This document shows, one piece after another, positions 16,518 through 25,657 of a stretch of DNA of 61,914 nt (within the stretch, counting starts at the first letter, position 1; each line of letters begins with the position of its first letter). Both the position numbers and the translations under genes were made by a program. Origin of the DNA: Gammaproteobacteria bacterium. GTDB taxonomy: Bacteria; Pseudomonadota; Gammaproteobacteria; Thiohalobacterales; Thiohalobacteraceae. The stretch covers positions 1-61,914 of the forward strand of contig JAHJQQ010000001.1 in the NCBI GenBank assembly GCA_018819175.1, given 5' to 3'. The notes below the pieces were generated by a model. The model had not been told where the DNA came from and did not search any database. It saw only the letters and a list, made by a program, of their open reading frames with translations.

Positions 16518-18781
16518 AGCGACGCGTACTTACCGCGCAGGCGCTGACGCACCAACTCGGCCACGGTATTGAAGACGAACGTGAACATGAACAGCACCAG
16601 CGCCGCCAGGAACAGAATGCGGAAATGGGTACTGGCGACCTCGGCTTCGGGCATTTCCACAGCGATGTTCGCCGACAGCGTGCGCATACCCTGGAACAGA
16701 CTCATATCCATCACCGGCGTGTTGCCCGTCGCCATCAGCACGATCATGGTCTCACCGACGGCGCGGCCCATGCCGATCATGACGGCCGAGAAGATACCCG
16801 GGCTGGCGGTCAGCAACACCACGCGGGTCAATGTCTGCCAAGTGGTTGCGCCGAGCGCGAGGGACCCGTTGGTGAGATGGCGCGGCACACTGAAGATGGC
16901 GTCTTCGGTAATCGAGAAAATCGTCGGAATCACCGCGAAGCCCATCGCGATGCCAACCACCAAAGCATTGCGCTGATCGAAACCTATGCCCAGGTTGTCA
17001 CGCATCCAGGTGCGCATATCGCCATCGAAGAACAGATGTTCAAAGGGCAGACTGAGGCTGAATGCCACCCAGGCCAGACCCAGCAACACCGGGACAAGTA
17101 ACGCCGCTTCCCAGCCATCGGGAATGCGATAACGCAACGCGCCCGGGAGTAAGCTCCAGACGCCAGCAAACATCAAAGTGCCCAGGGGTAACATAATAAA
17201 CAGCGCAAACACACCGGGCAGATTTGCCTCCATCACCGGCGCCAACCACAAGCCGGCGAGGAAGCCCAGGATCACGGTAGGCAGAGCCTCCATAATCTCA
17301 ATCGTCGGCTTGACGATTTTGCGCATGGCCGGGGCCATGAAATAGGCCGCATAAATAGCACCCATAATCGAAATCGGCACGGCGAACAACATCGCATAGA
17401 AAGCCGCCTTGAGCGTACCAAAGGCCAGCGGCGTTAAACTGAACTTGGGTTCGAAATCGTTGCTGGCCGAGGACGACTGCCACACATAATCCGGCTGGGG
17501 ATAACTCTCATACCAGACCTTACCCCAGAGAGAAGACCAGGATACTTCCGGATGTTCATTGTCGACATGCCAAAAATGCAGTTGCCCACCAGCATCCTCA
17601 GCCAGGAAAGCATTCGCGCGCGGCGATATCGCGAGTGTTTCAATCGCCTGATCAGACACCCGTTCAAGCAATACCCGCTTCTCGGCCGTGGTGTGATAGA
17701 TACCGATTTCGCCATGATTGCTCGCGGCGAAGAATCCCTTGCGCGCATATTCAGGTGCCAGCGCCGTCGCGCTGCCTTCCACTTTGAAGCTGCGAATTTT
17801 GTGCAGCATCGGCTGATTGGTTTCGTCCCGCACCGGAAACCACTGGGCAACCTGACCATCCGAACTGGCGATCAACAGCGAGATACCGCCGGCGAGCAGC
17901 TTCATTCCGGTCAGCGTCGCACCCATCGGCACCACGCCCAATTGCTGCACCAACTGCGGGTGCTCGGCATCCGAAATATCGTAATAGGCGAGCACACCTT
18001 GATCGGTAGCGACATACAGCGACCGCTGATCCGGATCAACCAGCAGGTGTCGCACCTGGCCGGCCGTGTTAGGCAGCGCATGCTCGAAGCGCTTCAGTGT
18101 TTCGGATTCATCAATGAAAGAAATCTGCTTTTCCAGAATCACCAGCAGCAGGCGCTGATCATCGGTCAGCGCGGCGATGGTCGTGCGATCACCGGACTGT
18201 ACCGCAACGCGCTCCAAGGCATGCTGCTGGCTGTCCACCTGCAGCGGCACCGTTCCGGAGGGAAATTCCAGGCGCGGCGTGATCTGTCGCTGGTCGCCCG
18301 GGAAACTCGATCTATAAGCATGCCGACTGATCAGCACAGAGCCATTCGACAACCCCAGACTCACGGCACTGCGGCCCTTACCGCCCTCGGCAAGACTGGT
18401 GATACTGACGTTGTCGGGCAAGGGCAGCTGCTGTTCGAGCAGGGTCTGTCCGTCCGCGGTGGCAAAGAAGCGTACCCGGCCGGTACTGTCATAGCGCACC
18501 GCGATCTCGGCCTGCTCTTCCATGGCCAGATACAACGTTTTGCCGGCATTGTCGCCCAACGGATACTCGGCCAGCGCCTCGGCCGAGGCCGGTTCAAGCA
18601 GCGGGAAGACGACATACAACAAATAAAAGAATATCAATAGAATGGCGACGATAGCCCCGAAGCCGCCAATCATGACTGTGTGGCGGGCAGCACGATCCTT
18701 CAGCATACGCCAAGCCCGACGTCGGGCCTGCACGCTGGGACTGATCTGCGCCAGGGGCGATGGAGGTTGGGAGGTTGTCAT
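16514..18781 (-). CDS. pstC: Phosphate ABC transporter permease PstC (long form)
   Basis: PstC pairs with PstA in the phosphate importer. At 755 residues it greatly exceeds the roughly 320 of E. coli PstC. A membrane anchor at about 38-60 is followed by a periplasmic domain of about 400 residues with repeated strand-rich units (for example LRHLLVDPDQRSLYVATDQG and LAISPRANAFLAEDAGGQL) that resembles a beta-propeller. The ordinary permease domain (about 470-745) has the loop NGSLALGATTWQTLTRVVL. The long N-terminal domain is seen in other gammaproteobacteria and its job is not established. The gene heads the pstCAB-phoU operon and has a PhoB-box-like site just upstream. Confidence 0.92.
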   Translation of the reverse strand: MTTSQPPSPLAQISPSVQARRRAWRMLKDRAARHTVMIGGFGAIVAILLIFFYLLYVVFPLLEPASAEALAEYPLGDNAGKTLYLAMEEQAEIAVRYDSTGRVRFFATADGQTLLEQQLPLPDNVSITSLAEGGKGRSAVSLGLSNGSVLISRHAYRSSFPGDQRQITPRLEFPSGTVPLQVDSQQHALERVAVQSGDRTTIAALTDDQRLLLVILEKQISFIDESETLKRFEHALPNTAGQVRHLLVDPDQRSLYVATDQGVLAYYDISDAEHPQLVQQLGVVPMGATLTGMKLLAGGISLLIASSDGQVAQWFPVRDETNQPMLHKIRSFKVEGSATALAPEYARKGFFAASNHGEIGIYHTTAEKRVLLERVSDQAIETLAISPRANAFLAEDAGGQLHFWHVDNEHPEVSWSSLWGKVWYESYPQPDYVWQSSSASNDFEPKFSLTPLAFGTLKAAFYAMLFAVPISIMGAIYAAYFMAPAMRKIVKPTIEIMEALPTVILGFLAGLWLAPVMEANLPGVFALFIMLPLGTLMFAGVWSLLPGALRYRIPDGWEAALLVPVLLGLAWVAFSLSLPFEHLFFDGDMRTWMRDNLGIGFDQRNALVVGIAMGFAVIPTIFSITEDAIFSVPRHLTNGSLALGATTWQTLTRVVLLTASPGIFSAVMIGMGRAVGETMIVLMATGNTPVMDMSLFQGMRTLSANIAVEMPEAEVASTHFRILFLAALVLFMFTFVFNTVAELVRQRLRGKYASL

Positions 18782-18802
18782 CCGCGGGAAGAATAGGCGT
18801 TA

Positions 18803-18826
18803 ATTATTACAGTATTGTTACAGTTC
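18803..18826 (-). promoter_or_regulatory. Candidate PhoB box upstream of pstC
   Basis: On the - strand the hexamers TGTAAC (complement of 18817-18822) and TGTAAT (complement of 18806-18811) are spaced exactly 11 bases, as in Pho-box direct repeats. The site ends about 25 bases before the pstC start and is also upstream of the divergent ppk gene, so it could influence both. It is a two-unit site without further good half-sites. Confidence 0.6.
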
Positions 18827-18894
18827 CGCGTCGTCCCGGCAGCCAATTTGAAAAATAGGCATAATCAGTACTTTCGCTTACTTGATACCCATAC

Positions 18895-20967
18895 ATGGAC
18901 AATAACGACCTCACCCGGCCCGACCTCTATATCAATCGTGAACTCAGCCTGTTGGCGTTCAATAAACGGGTATTGGAACAGGCCAAGGATCCCACCACCC
19001 CCCTGCTGGAACGGCTCAAGTTCCTGTGCATCTCCAGCACCAATCTGGATGAGTTCTTTGAGATCCGCGTCGCCGGCCTGAAGGAAAAGCTGGTCTCCGG
19101 CGCCCTGCAGACCGGGCTGGATACGTTACCACCCCAGGAAACGCTAAATCGCATCAGCGCCGAGGCGCATCAACTGGTCGACGAGCAGTACCGGGTACTC
19201 AACGAGGAATTGTTCCAAGCTCTGGCCAAGGAGCGCATTCGCTTCCTGCGCCGCACCGACTGGAACCCCAAGCAGGCGCAGTGGGTGCACCGCCATTTCA
19301 CCCATGAACTGCTACCGGTCCTCAGCCCGCTGGGACTGGACCCCGCGCATCCGTTTCCACGCATTCTTAACAAGAGCCTGAACTTCATTGTCTCGCTGGA
19401 AGGCAAGGACGCCTTCGGTCGCTCCAGTGGCGTCGCCATCGTGCAGGCGCCGCGTTCGTTGCCACGTCTTATTCAGGTTCCACAGAGTTACAGTCGTGGT
19501 CCGTATGACTTTGTATTTCTGTCATCGCTGATCCATGCGCATGTCGGTGATCTGTTCCCGGGCATGAAGGTGACGGGTTGTTATCAGTTTCGCGTCACCC
19601 GCAACAGCGACCTGTTCGTCGATGACGAGGAAGTCGAGGATCTGTTGCGCGCTGTCGAGGGCGAGCTGCTATCACGCCGCTACGGCGACGAAGTGCGTCT
19701 GGAAGTCGCCGACAACTGCAGCGAGGAAATGGCGAATTTCCTGCTGCATAAATTCGAACTTGATGCGGATGATCTCTATCAGGTCAACGGCCCGGTCAAT
19801 CTGAACCGACTGCTGGCGATCTACGACATGATCGAACGACCGGATCTGAAATACCCGCCCTTCACGCCGGGTCGCCCGGCCATTGTCGCGGTCGATCACA
19901 ATATATTTGATGCCATCCAGTCGCGCGATATATTGCTGCATCACCCCTTCGAGTCGTTCCTGCCGGTGGTGGATTTTCTGCGTCAGGCCGCGGCCGATCC
20001 GAATGTACTGGCGATCAAACAGACGCTGTATCGCACTGGCCCGGATTCCGCCATTGTCAGTGCGCTGGTCGATGCCGCGCGTGCCGGAAAGGAAGTCACT
20101 GTCGTGGTCGAACTGCGCGCGCGCTTCGACGAAGAAGACAACATCAAACTCGCGACTCGCCTGCAAGAGGCCAGCGCGCATGTCGTGTACGGTGTGGTCG
20201 GTCACAAAACGCACTGTAAGATGATCTTGGTTACACGCCGCGAAGGCCGTCGCCTGCGTCATTATGTGCATCTCGGCACCGGCAACTATCATGTTCGCAC
20301 TGCGCGTTTGTATACCGACTACGGCCTGTTCACCTGCGACCGCGCCATTGGCGAGGATGTGCATCGCGTATTCCAGTTACTGACCAGTCTTGGTCGAGTA
20401 AAGAAACTCAAAAAAATCTTACAAGCACCCTTTACGTTGCATAAAGAATTGTTGCGCATGATCGAGCGTGAAGCGGAACATGCGCGCGCCAACAAGCCCG
20501 CGCGTATTATTGCGCGCATGAACGCACTCATCGAACCGCAAATCATCCGCGCCCTGTATCAGGCCTCCCAAGCCGGCGTGAAGATTGATCTGATCGTGCG
20601 AGGTGTCTGCTGCCTGCGTCCGGGCGTACCCGGCGTCTCGGATAATATCCAGGTGCGTTCGGTCATCGGACGCTTCCTGGAACATTCACGGGTATTTTAT
20701 TTCCTCAACGGCGGCGATGAAGACCTGTATCTTTCCAGTGCCGATTGGATGGACCGCAATTTCTTCCAGCGCGTCGAAGTCTGCTTCCCCATCGAAGACC
20801 AGGGCCTGCGCAAACGCATTATCAAAGAAGGATTAGAACTGTATTTAAGCGACAACACCCAGGCCTGGGTACTGAACAAAGACGGTGAATACCGCCGCAC
20901 AAAACCCGCCAGCAACCAGAAACCGCGCTCGGCACAAGAGGCGTTGTTGGAGCATCGAGCGGATTGA
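18895..20967 (+). CDS. ppk: Polyphosphate kinase
   Basis: PPK1 reversibly polymerises the gamma-phosphate of ATP into polyphosphate. The 690-residue protein has the normal four-domain layout: N-terminal helical domain with YINRELSLLAFNKRVLEQA, head domain, and two phospholipase-D-like catalytic domains. The autophosphorylated histidine is expected at His459 in YVHLGTGNYH, followed by ARLYTDYGLFT. A KQTLYRTG motif is near residue 378 and a second catalytic segment, NGGDEDLYLSSADWMDRN, is near 605. Placing ppk beside the pst operon suggests that imported phosphate is stored as polyphosphate. The gene is divergent from pstC and shares its 113-base upstream region. Confidence 0.96.
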   Translation: MDNNDLTRPDLYINRELSLLAFNKRVLEQAKDPTTPLLERLKFLCISSTNLDEFFEIRVAGLKEKLVSGALQTGLDTLPPQETLNRISAEAHQLVDEQYRVLNEELFQALAKERIRFLRRTDWNPKQAQWVHRHFTHELLPVLSPLGLDPAHPFPRILNKSLNFIVSLEGKDAFGRSSGVAIVQAPRSLPRLIQVPQSYSRGPYDFVFLSSLIHAHVGDLFPGMKVTGCYQFRVTRNSDLFVDDEEVEDLLRAVEGELLSRRYGDEVRLEVADNCSEEMANFLLHKFELDADDLYQVNGPVNLNRLLAIYDMIERPDLKYPPFTPGRPAIVAVDHNIFDAIQSRDILLHHPFESFLPVVDFLRQAAADPNVLAIKQTLYRTGPDSAIVSALVDAARAGKEVTVVVELRARFDEEDNIKLATRLQEASAHVVYGVVGHKTHCKMILVTRREGRRLRHYVHLGTGNYHVRTARLYTDYGLFTCDRAIGEDVHRVFQLLTSLGRVKKLKKILQAPFTLHKELLRMIEREAEHARANKPARIIARMNALIEPQIIRALYQASQAGVKIDLIVRGVCCLRPGVPGVSDNIQVRSVIGRFLEHSRVFYFLNGGDEDLYLSSADWMDRNFFQRVEVCFPIEDQGLRKRIIKEGLELYLSDNTQAWVLNKDGEYRRTKPASNQKPRSAQEALLEHRAD

Positions 20968-21171
20968 GTTGGGTTCGGAGAAAAACCTCCGCATGCCCCC
21001 CATGGATTAATGGGCTCAGAGCTAGGGAACCTCTGATTACACAGTGGTCAGAAATATTGGCTACAGAGTATGCCGTCATTCCCGCTTTCGCGGGGATGAC
21101 GTGGCACGAATGTAGCGATAATTCCTGACTCCTGTGTAATTCCTAAACCGTCATTCCGGCCCCCGGAGTTT
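20968..21171. repeat. Intergenic palindromic repeat
   Basis: The region contains the palindrome 'cgtcattcccgc...gcggggatgacg' at about 21073-21101 with a second partial copy at about 21150-21165, a widespread intergenic repeat type. The phrase 'agggaacctctgatta' at about 21024-21039 resembles the ends of the MITE-like element at 50736-50884. No gene is seen. Confidence 0.55.
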
Positions 21172-22521
21172 ATGCACCAGAATCCTACCCGCAGTTGGCG
21201 CCTTGCGTTGGCAGTGTATGCACAACCGCGCGTGTTCGGCATGTTGTTCCTGGGGTTTTCCGCCGGACTGCCGTTCCTGCTGGTGTTCTCCACGCTGTCG
21301 GCCTGGTTGAGCGATGCCGATGTGGATCGCAGCACCATCGGATTTTTCAGCTGGATCGGCATCATGTATTCCGTAAAGGTTGGCTGGGCACCGCTGGTGG
21401 ATCGGGTGCCGCTGCCGCTGCTCGGCAAATGGCTGGGCCAGCGGCGCAGTTGGTTACTGCTCGCACAATGCGGCATCGCCGTCGCCCTGCTGCTGCTGGC
21501 ATCGGTCACGCCGCAACAGGATCTGCTGATGTTCGCGGGGTATGCGCTGCTTCTGGCGTTCGCATCGGCAACCCAGGATGTGGTCATCGATGCCTACCGT
21601 ATCGAGGCCGTCGCCAGGGAATATCAGGCGGCGATGTCGGCCAGTTATATCCTGGGCTATCGCGTGGCGACACTCGCATCCGGCGCGGGCGCCCTGTATC
21701 TCGCCGATACCCTGGATTGGCAGGCGGCATACCTGATCATGTGCCTGTTCACGCTGGTCGGCATCGTTACCACGATCGTGATCCGCGAACCGCAGCGCCA
21801 TATAAAAACCGAAACCCAATTGAACGAAGAGCGACTTGCCCACGATATCAGCGTCGCGCTGCATGCGGGCGGATTATGGGGGCGCGTCACCGAATGGTTT
21901 GCCACGGCGGTGATCTGCCCGTTCACGGAATTCTTCCACCGCAGCGGCAAAACAGCATTACTGGTTCTCCTGCTGATCGGCACCTACCGCATTACCGATA
22001 TCACCATGGCTGTGATGGCCAATCCCTTCTATCTCGATCTGGGTTTCACCAAATCGGAGATCGCCGGCATCACCAAAGTGTTCGGCTTCTTCCTGACCAT
22101 CGGCGGGGCGGCCCTGGGAGGCATCCTGGTGATGCGATACGGGATAATGCGTATTTTGCTGCTCGGCTCAGTGCTGGTGATTATCAGCAATCTGCTGTTT
22201 GCCGGCATGACGATAATCGGACCGGACATCACTGCACTGGCACTGATTATCAGCGCCGACAGTCTGGCCGGCGGCGTGGCCACGGCGGTGTTCGTCGCCT
22301 ATCTGTCGAGCCTGACGAACACGGCGTACACCGCCACGCAATACGCACTGTTCAGTTCACTCATGACGCTGTTTCCAAAAATCCTGGCCGGCTTCTCCGG
22401 TGTCGTGGTCGAGCAGTTCGGCTATTTCACGTTTTACATTTATTCATCACTGCTGGGCCTGCCGGCATTGCTGGTCATTGTGTATCTACTGCGCGACAAA
22501 TCAGGGTCAGAGAGCAATTAA
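21172..22521 (+). CDS. AmpG-like MFS permease
   Basis: This 449-residue protein has about twelve to fourteen hydrophobic segments and matches the AmpG branch of the major facilitator superfamily: FLGFSAGLPFLLVFSTLSAW at the start of the first helices, then SWIGIMYSVKVGWAPLVDR and ATQDVVIDAYRIE. AmpG imports anhydromuropeptides for cell-wall recycling, and related permeases carry other substrates, so the substrate is not certain. The last residues (SGSESN) and the stop codon are encoded by the left inverted repeat of the adjacent RAYT element. The original C-terminus was therefore probably replaced by the insertion. The tail lies after the last membrane helix, so function may be kept. Confidence 0.8.
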   Translation: MHQNPTRSWRLALAVYAQPRVFGMLFLGFSAGLPFLLVFSTLSAWLSDADVDRSTIGFFSWIGIMYSVKVGWAPLVDRVPLPLLGKWLGQRRSWLLLAQCGIAVALLLLASVTPQQDLLMFAGYALLLAFASATQDVVIDAYRIEAVAREYQAAMSASYILGYRVATLASGAGALYLADTLDWQAAYLIMCLFTLVGIVTTIVIREPQRHIKTETQLNEERLAHDISVALHAGGLWGRVTEWFATAVICPFTEFFHRSGKTALLVLLLIGTYRITDITMAVMANPFYLDLGFTKSEIAGITKVFGFFLTIGGAALGGILVMRYGIMRILLLGSVLVIISNLLFAGMTIIGPDITALALIISADSLAGGVATAVFVAYLSSLTNTAYTATQYALFSSLMTLFPKILAGFSGVVVEQFGYFTFYIYSSLLGLPALLVIVYLLRDKSGSESN

Positions 22522-23330
22522 CGCTAATATACGCCCGCATCATTGGCCAAATAATCCGCCGGATCTTCCTCAACACCCGGCCGCCCTGGTAACCCAAGCC
22601 GGGTTTGCCGTTCGGTCATGGCTTCGATTTTGTCCTTGAAGTGCGAACGCCCCAACACAAGTTCATGGTTGAGCGACTCACGAATATCGTGCAAGTCATC
22701 AGCACCAAGATGATGTCGAAACAGCTCGCGGTAGGCTTGCTGTCGCAGAGCTGGCGATGCGTCGAGTGCGAGATAGAGAGTATGAGATGTTATCAAGGCA
22801 TCGGAACGTCCCTGAGCATTTGCCGCGTAACTCGACCAGTGATACTCCCCTGGATGCTCCACCATTGCTGCCCGCACCGGGTTTAATTCGATATAGCGCA
22901 TGCAAGTCAGAAGATAGGCTTCTGTGTCGATCAACGCTGCTTTGAATCGTCCTTCCCAAAGGGTTCCAGTCCGCTGGTGCTCATGATTGATGTAATACAC
23001 ATACCGTCGCCCCAGTGCCTGCATCATCTGTGATATGCCGTACGGTATATCGCTCGTCACCAACAGATGGACGTGATTCGTCATCAACACATACGCATGG
23101 ATCGCACAGGAATACTTCTTGGCTGACGCATTCAAGTCATGCAGGTAGCGGTGGTAATCCTCTTCATCGAAGAAGCAGGGCTCGCGGTTGTTGCCGCGCT
23201 GGATGACATGTTGGGGTATTCCCGGTAGATCGAAACGGGTTTTGCGAGGCACGGCTCACCTCCTTGTGAACGTGAGTGCGGGAGTGTTTTGTTAGGGGAG
23301 TATATTAGCGTTAATTGCTCTCTGACCCTG
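22502..23330. mobile_element. RAYT-containing element with perfect 30-bp inverted ends
   Basis: The sequence at 22502-22531, beginning CAGGGTCAGAG, is repeated as an exact reverse complement at 23301-23330. The 829-base unit between and including these arms contains a single gene, the REP-associated tyrosine transposase. The left arm overlaps the end of the MFS permease gene. After the right arm the phrase 'tttttcctgaccctg' repeats part of the end once more. A related pair of ends bounds 59421-59785. Confidence 0.85.
22524..23252 (-). CDS. REP-associated tyrosine transposase (RAYT)
   Basis: This 242-residue protein belongs to the Y1/HUH transposase family linked to REP sequences (TnpA-REP, also called Transposase_17 or Y1_Tnp). 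It begins MPRKTRFDLPGIPQHVIQRG, has the metal-binding His60-Val-His62 in YVLMTNHVHLLV, and the segments GTLWEGRFKAALID and MRYIELNPVRAAMV. These are all typical of the family. The catalytic tyrosine is expected in the Tyr-rich segment after residue 115. Such single-copy proteins are thought to mobilise small palindromic repeats. The gene nearly fills the space between the 30-bp inverted repeats and appears intact. Confidence 0.92.
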   Translation of the reverse strand: MPRKTRFDLPGIPQHVIQRGNNREPCFFDEEDYHRYLHDLNASAKKYSCAIHAYVLMTNHVHLLVTSDIPYGISQMMQALGRRYVYYINHEHQRTGTLWEGRFKAALIDTEAYLLTCMRYIELNPVRAAMVEHPGEYHWSSYAANAQGRSDALITSHTLYLALDASPALRQQAYRELFRHHLGADDLHDIRESLNHELVLGRSHFKDKIEAMTERQTRLGLPGRPGVEEDPADYLANDAGVY

Positions 23331-23429
23331 TTTTTCCTGACCCTGTTTTTCACTGTTTTTCAAGGTAAAGATTAACCGGCATGTTCGGCTCAACCGTACC
23401 GTCCACGGGATACGGCTTTGGGCATCAAT

Positions 23430-24356
23430 CTACCCTACCCCCTTCAATTCGCGGTACTCCCCGGGGGTGGTGCCCATCACCCGCTTGAATGCCTTGCCGA
23501 ATGAACTCTCGGATTCGTAGCCAACGGCCGCAGCAACGCTGGCCATCTTGATGGCCTGCTGTTCGCGAAGCATGGAGGCCGCGCGAACCATGCGCCACTG
23601 CGTGAGGTGAAACAGCGGCGTCTCGCCAACAAGCCTGTGAAACCGCTCGGCGAACGCCGACCGCGACATGAACACACCCTTGGCCAGCTTCGGCACTGTC
23701 CAGCTCTTGCCCGGCTCTTCGTGCATCAGGCGCAGCGCTTCGCCAATCTGAGGGTCGGCGATGGCGCGAAGCCAGTTGGTATTCCCTTCGCCAACCATGG
23801 TCTGAATCTGGCTGCGCATGGCCTGCACGAACAACACCTCGGCCAGCCGGTCGACGATGGCGGCCGAGCCGGGCTGGTTTGATGATGTCTCGGCGGCGAG
23901 GTACTGGAGGGTGGAGGCGAACCACGGCGACTCATGCGACGAAGCCGGCAGGTGCACGATCGACGGCAGGTGCCTGACGAGCATCTCGCTATCCGGTGAT
24001 GCAAAGGTAAAGCACCCGGCGACGACCGAAGTGGGCACGCCCCCGCCACCGTACTCTATGAGCCGCGTCTGGTGAAACTGGCGGGGGGGCACGATGTTAG
24101 CCGCCGCCCGGACGCGTTCCTTTGGCCCGCTTCTCAGCTCGTAGGCCTCCGGGGCCGGCAGGAATACGAAATCCCCGCCGACGAGCGGGATGGGCGCAGC
24201 GTCGTCGACGGTCAGCAGGCAGGAACCGCGCGTCACCACCAGGCAAATGCCCTTGTTTCCCGGAAAACGCAGGCCAAACGGCGCGCTGAGTTCGAGCCGG
24301 CCGTAGAGCTGGCCTCGGGTTCTGAGGAGCGACATCACTTCCGCTAGTACGTCCAT
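23430..24356 (-). CDS. AraC-family transcriptional regulator
   Basis: This 308-residue regulator has an N-terminal cupin-like sensing domain (Cupin_6 type, with LYGRLELSAPFGLRFPG and later GGDFVFLPAPEAYELRSG) and a C-terminal AraC double helix-turn-helix (about residues 205-300). The latter contains SRSAFAERFHRLVGETPLFHLTQWRM-like sequence and a final VGYESESSFGKAFKRVMG. The ATG at 24356 is preferred because this family usually begins MDVLxxVLSLLR; the longer frame to 24455 adds an unlike extension. It is divergent from a SnoaL-SDR-hydrolase set that it probably controls. The effector is unknown. Confidence 0.85.
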   Translation of the reverse strand: MDVLAEVMSLLRTRGQLYGRLELSAPFGLRFPGNKGICLVVTRGSCLLTVDDAAPIPLVGGDFVFLPAPEAYELRSGPKERVRAAANIVPPRQFHQTRLIEYGGGGVPTSVVAGCFTFASPDSEMLVRHLPSIVHLPASSHESPWFASTLQYLAAETSSNQPGSAAIVDRLAEVLFVQAMRSQIQTMVGEGNTNWLRAIADPQIGEALRLMHEEPGKSWTVPKLAKGVFMSRSAFAERFHRLVGETPLFHLTQWRMVRAASMLREQQAIKMASVAAAVGYESESSFGKAFKRVMGTTPGEYRELKGVG

Positions 24357-24475
24357 AGTAATCCTGCTTTTCTGGCTTTTCAGACTATATATTGGGTTTA
24401 TTAAGCATAGATCGTCCATAAGGACAGGTCTAGTCTTGTCCTGAACTAATAGCAACCCACTGATCGGGAGGATCT

Positions 24476-24805
24476 ATGAACACTGAACTACCAGAACCGG
24501 TTGTCGCTTACCTGGCAGCCGAGAAGCGAAAAGACTCGGCGGCGCTCGCCCAGTGCTTTGATGACGCGGCCATCGTCCGCGATGAGGGTCGCGAGCACCG
24601 CGGCGCCGCCGCCATCGAGGCGTGGCATCGCGAGACCAACGCGAAAGTCAGCTATGTGGTCGAACCGCTCGACGCATCCGTTAACAATGCAACGGTCATT
24701 GTCCGGACCCGAGTTTCCGGCGACTTCCTCGGAAGCCCGGCCGAGCTGCGGAACCACTTCACCCTCAATGGTGACCACATTGCGCTGCTGGAGCTGAAGC
24801 CATGA
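24476..24805 (+). CDS. SnoaL-like (NTF2-fold) small protein
   Basis: This 109-residue protein has the NTF2-like cone fold pattern: an N-terminal helix with VVAYLAAEKRKDSAALAQCF, then DDAAIVRDEG, REHRGAAAIEAWHRE, and C-terminal strands with ATVIVRTRVSGDFLGSP. SnoaL-like proteins may be small enzymes or binding partners, so no substrate can be named. A GGAGG lies 7 bases before the ATG. The stop overlaps the next gene's ATG by four bases (24802-24805), so it is translationally coupled to the SDR gene. It is the first gene of the set opposite the AraC regulator. Confidence 0.8.
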   Translation: MNTELPEPVVAYLAAEKRKDSAALAQCFDDAAIVRDEGREHRGAAAIEAWHRETNAKVSYVVEPLDASVNNATVIVRTRVSGDFLGSPAELRNHFTLNGDHIALLELKP

Positions 24806-25605
24806 CTACTGCAAGCGGTTTCTCATCCAGCACCAGCGAACTGCAGGGCAAGCGCGCCCTCGTGACTGGCCGTACCAAGGGGATTGGCGCAGCCATCGTT
24901 CGCCGGCTGCTGGACGATGGTGCGATGGTTGCGACCACCGGACGATCCGAACTGCCTGACGGCCAGCACCCCTCGTTGTTCGTGCAGGCCGATATCAGCA
25001 CCACGAGCGGCGTGCAGCAAGTTACCGAACGCGTGCTCAAGGAATGGAACGGCATCGATATTCTCGTCAACTGCGTTGGCGGATCCGACGCTCCGAACGG
25101 CGGATATGGTGTTCTCACGGATGAAGCGTGGGAAAAGGCGCTGAACCTGAACCTTCTGTCGGCAGTGCGGTTTGACCGTGCGCTCCTGCCCGGCATGGTC
25201 CAGCGCCGCCACGGCGTGATCATTCACGTCGCGTCCATCATGCATCGCCTGCCGTTGCACGACTCAACACTCGCCTACGCGGCCGCCAAGGCGGCGCTGC
25301 GCACCTACAGCAAGGGGCTGGCCAATGAGGTCGGACCAAAGGGTGTGCGGGTCAACACGGTATCCCCGGGTTTCATCGAGACTTCCGCTGCACACGACAT
25401 GATTCGCCAGGTGGCTGCCAGCAGAAGTATCGACGAATCTGCCGCCCGCCAGGCCATTTTTGACGGGCTTGGCGGCATCCCGATCGGTCGGCCCGGGCAT
25501 CCTGCCGAGGTCGCAGAGCTGGTCGGGTTCCTCACCTCCGAGAGGGCCGGGTCGATCCACGGCGCCGACTATGTCATAGACGGTGGCACCGTTCCGACCA
25601 CTTAA
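24802..25605 (+). CDS. SDR-family oxidoreductase
   Basis: This 267-residue short-chain dehydrogenase/reductase has the cofactor motif TGRTKGIGAAI (TGxxxGIG) near residue 22, the NCVGG-type segment near 90, and a catalytic YAAAK (Tyr-x3-Lys) near 160. The Ser is upstream in HVASIM. The C-terminus shows the usual SPGFIET and a final GADYVIDGGTVPT. It probably uses NAD(P)H. The substrate is unknown. It is coupled by ATGA overlap to the SnoaL-like gene and followed after about 50 bases by a hydrolase gene. Confidence 0.9.
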   Translation: MTTASGFSSSTSELQGKRALVTGRTKGIGAAIVRRLLDDGAMVATTGRSELPDGQHPSLFVQADISTTSGVQQVTERVLKEWNGIDILVNCVGGSDAPNGGYGVLTDEAWEKALNLNLLSAVRFDRALLPGMVQRRHGVIIHVASIMHRLPLHDSTLAYAAAKAALRTYSKGLANEVGPKGVRVNTVSPGFIETSAAHDMIRQVAASRSIDESAARQAIFDGLGGIPIGRPGHPAEVAELVGFLTSERAGSIHGADYVIDGGTVPTT

Positions 25606-25657
25606 CGCTGTAGAACCATTGAACCATTCACTTTAACGACTTAATGAGAGGTACATC

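Noticed and set aside
17552..18640. 362-codon frame on the + strand opposite pstC
   Set aside because: It lies inside the clearly coding long PstC and has the composition of a complementary-strand frame.
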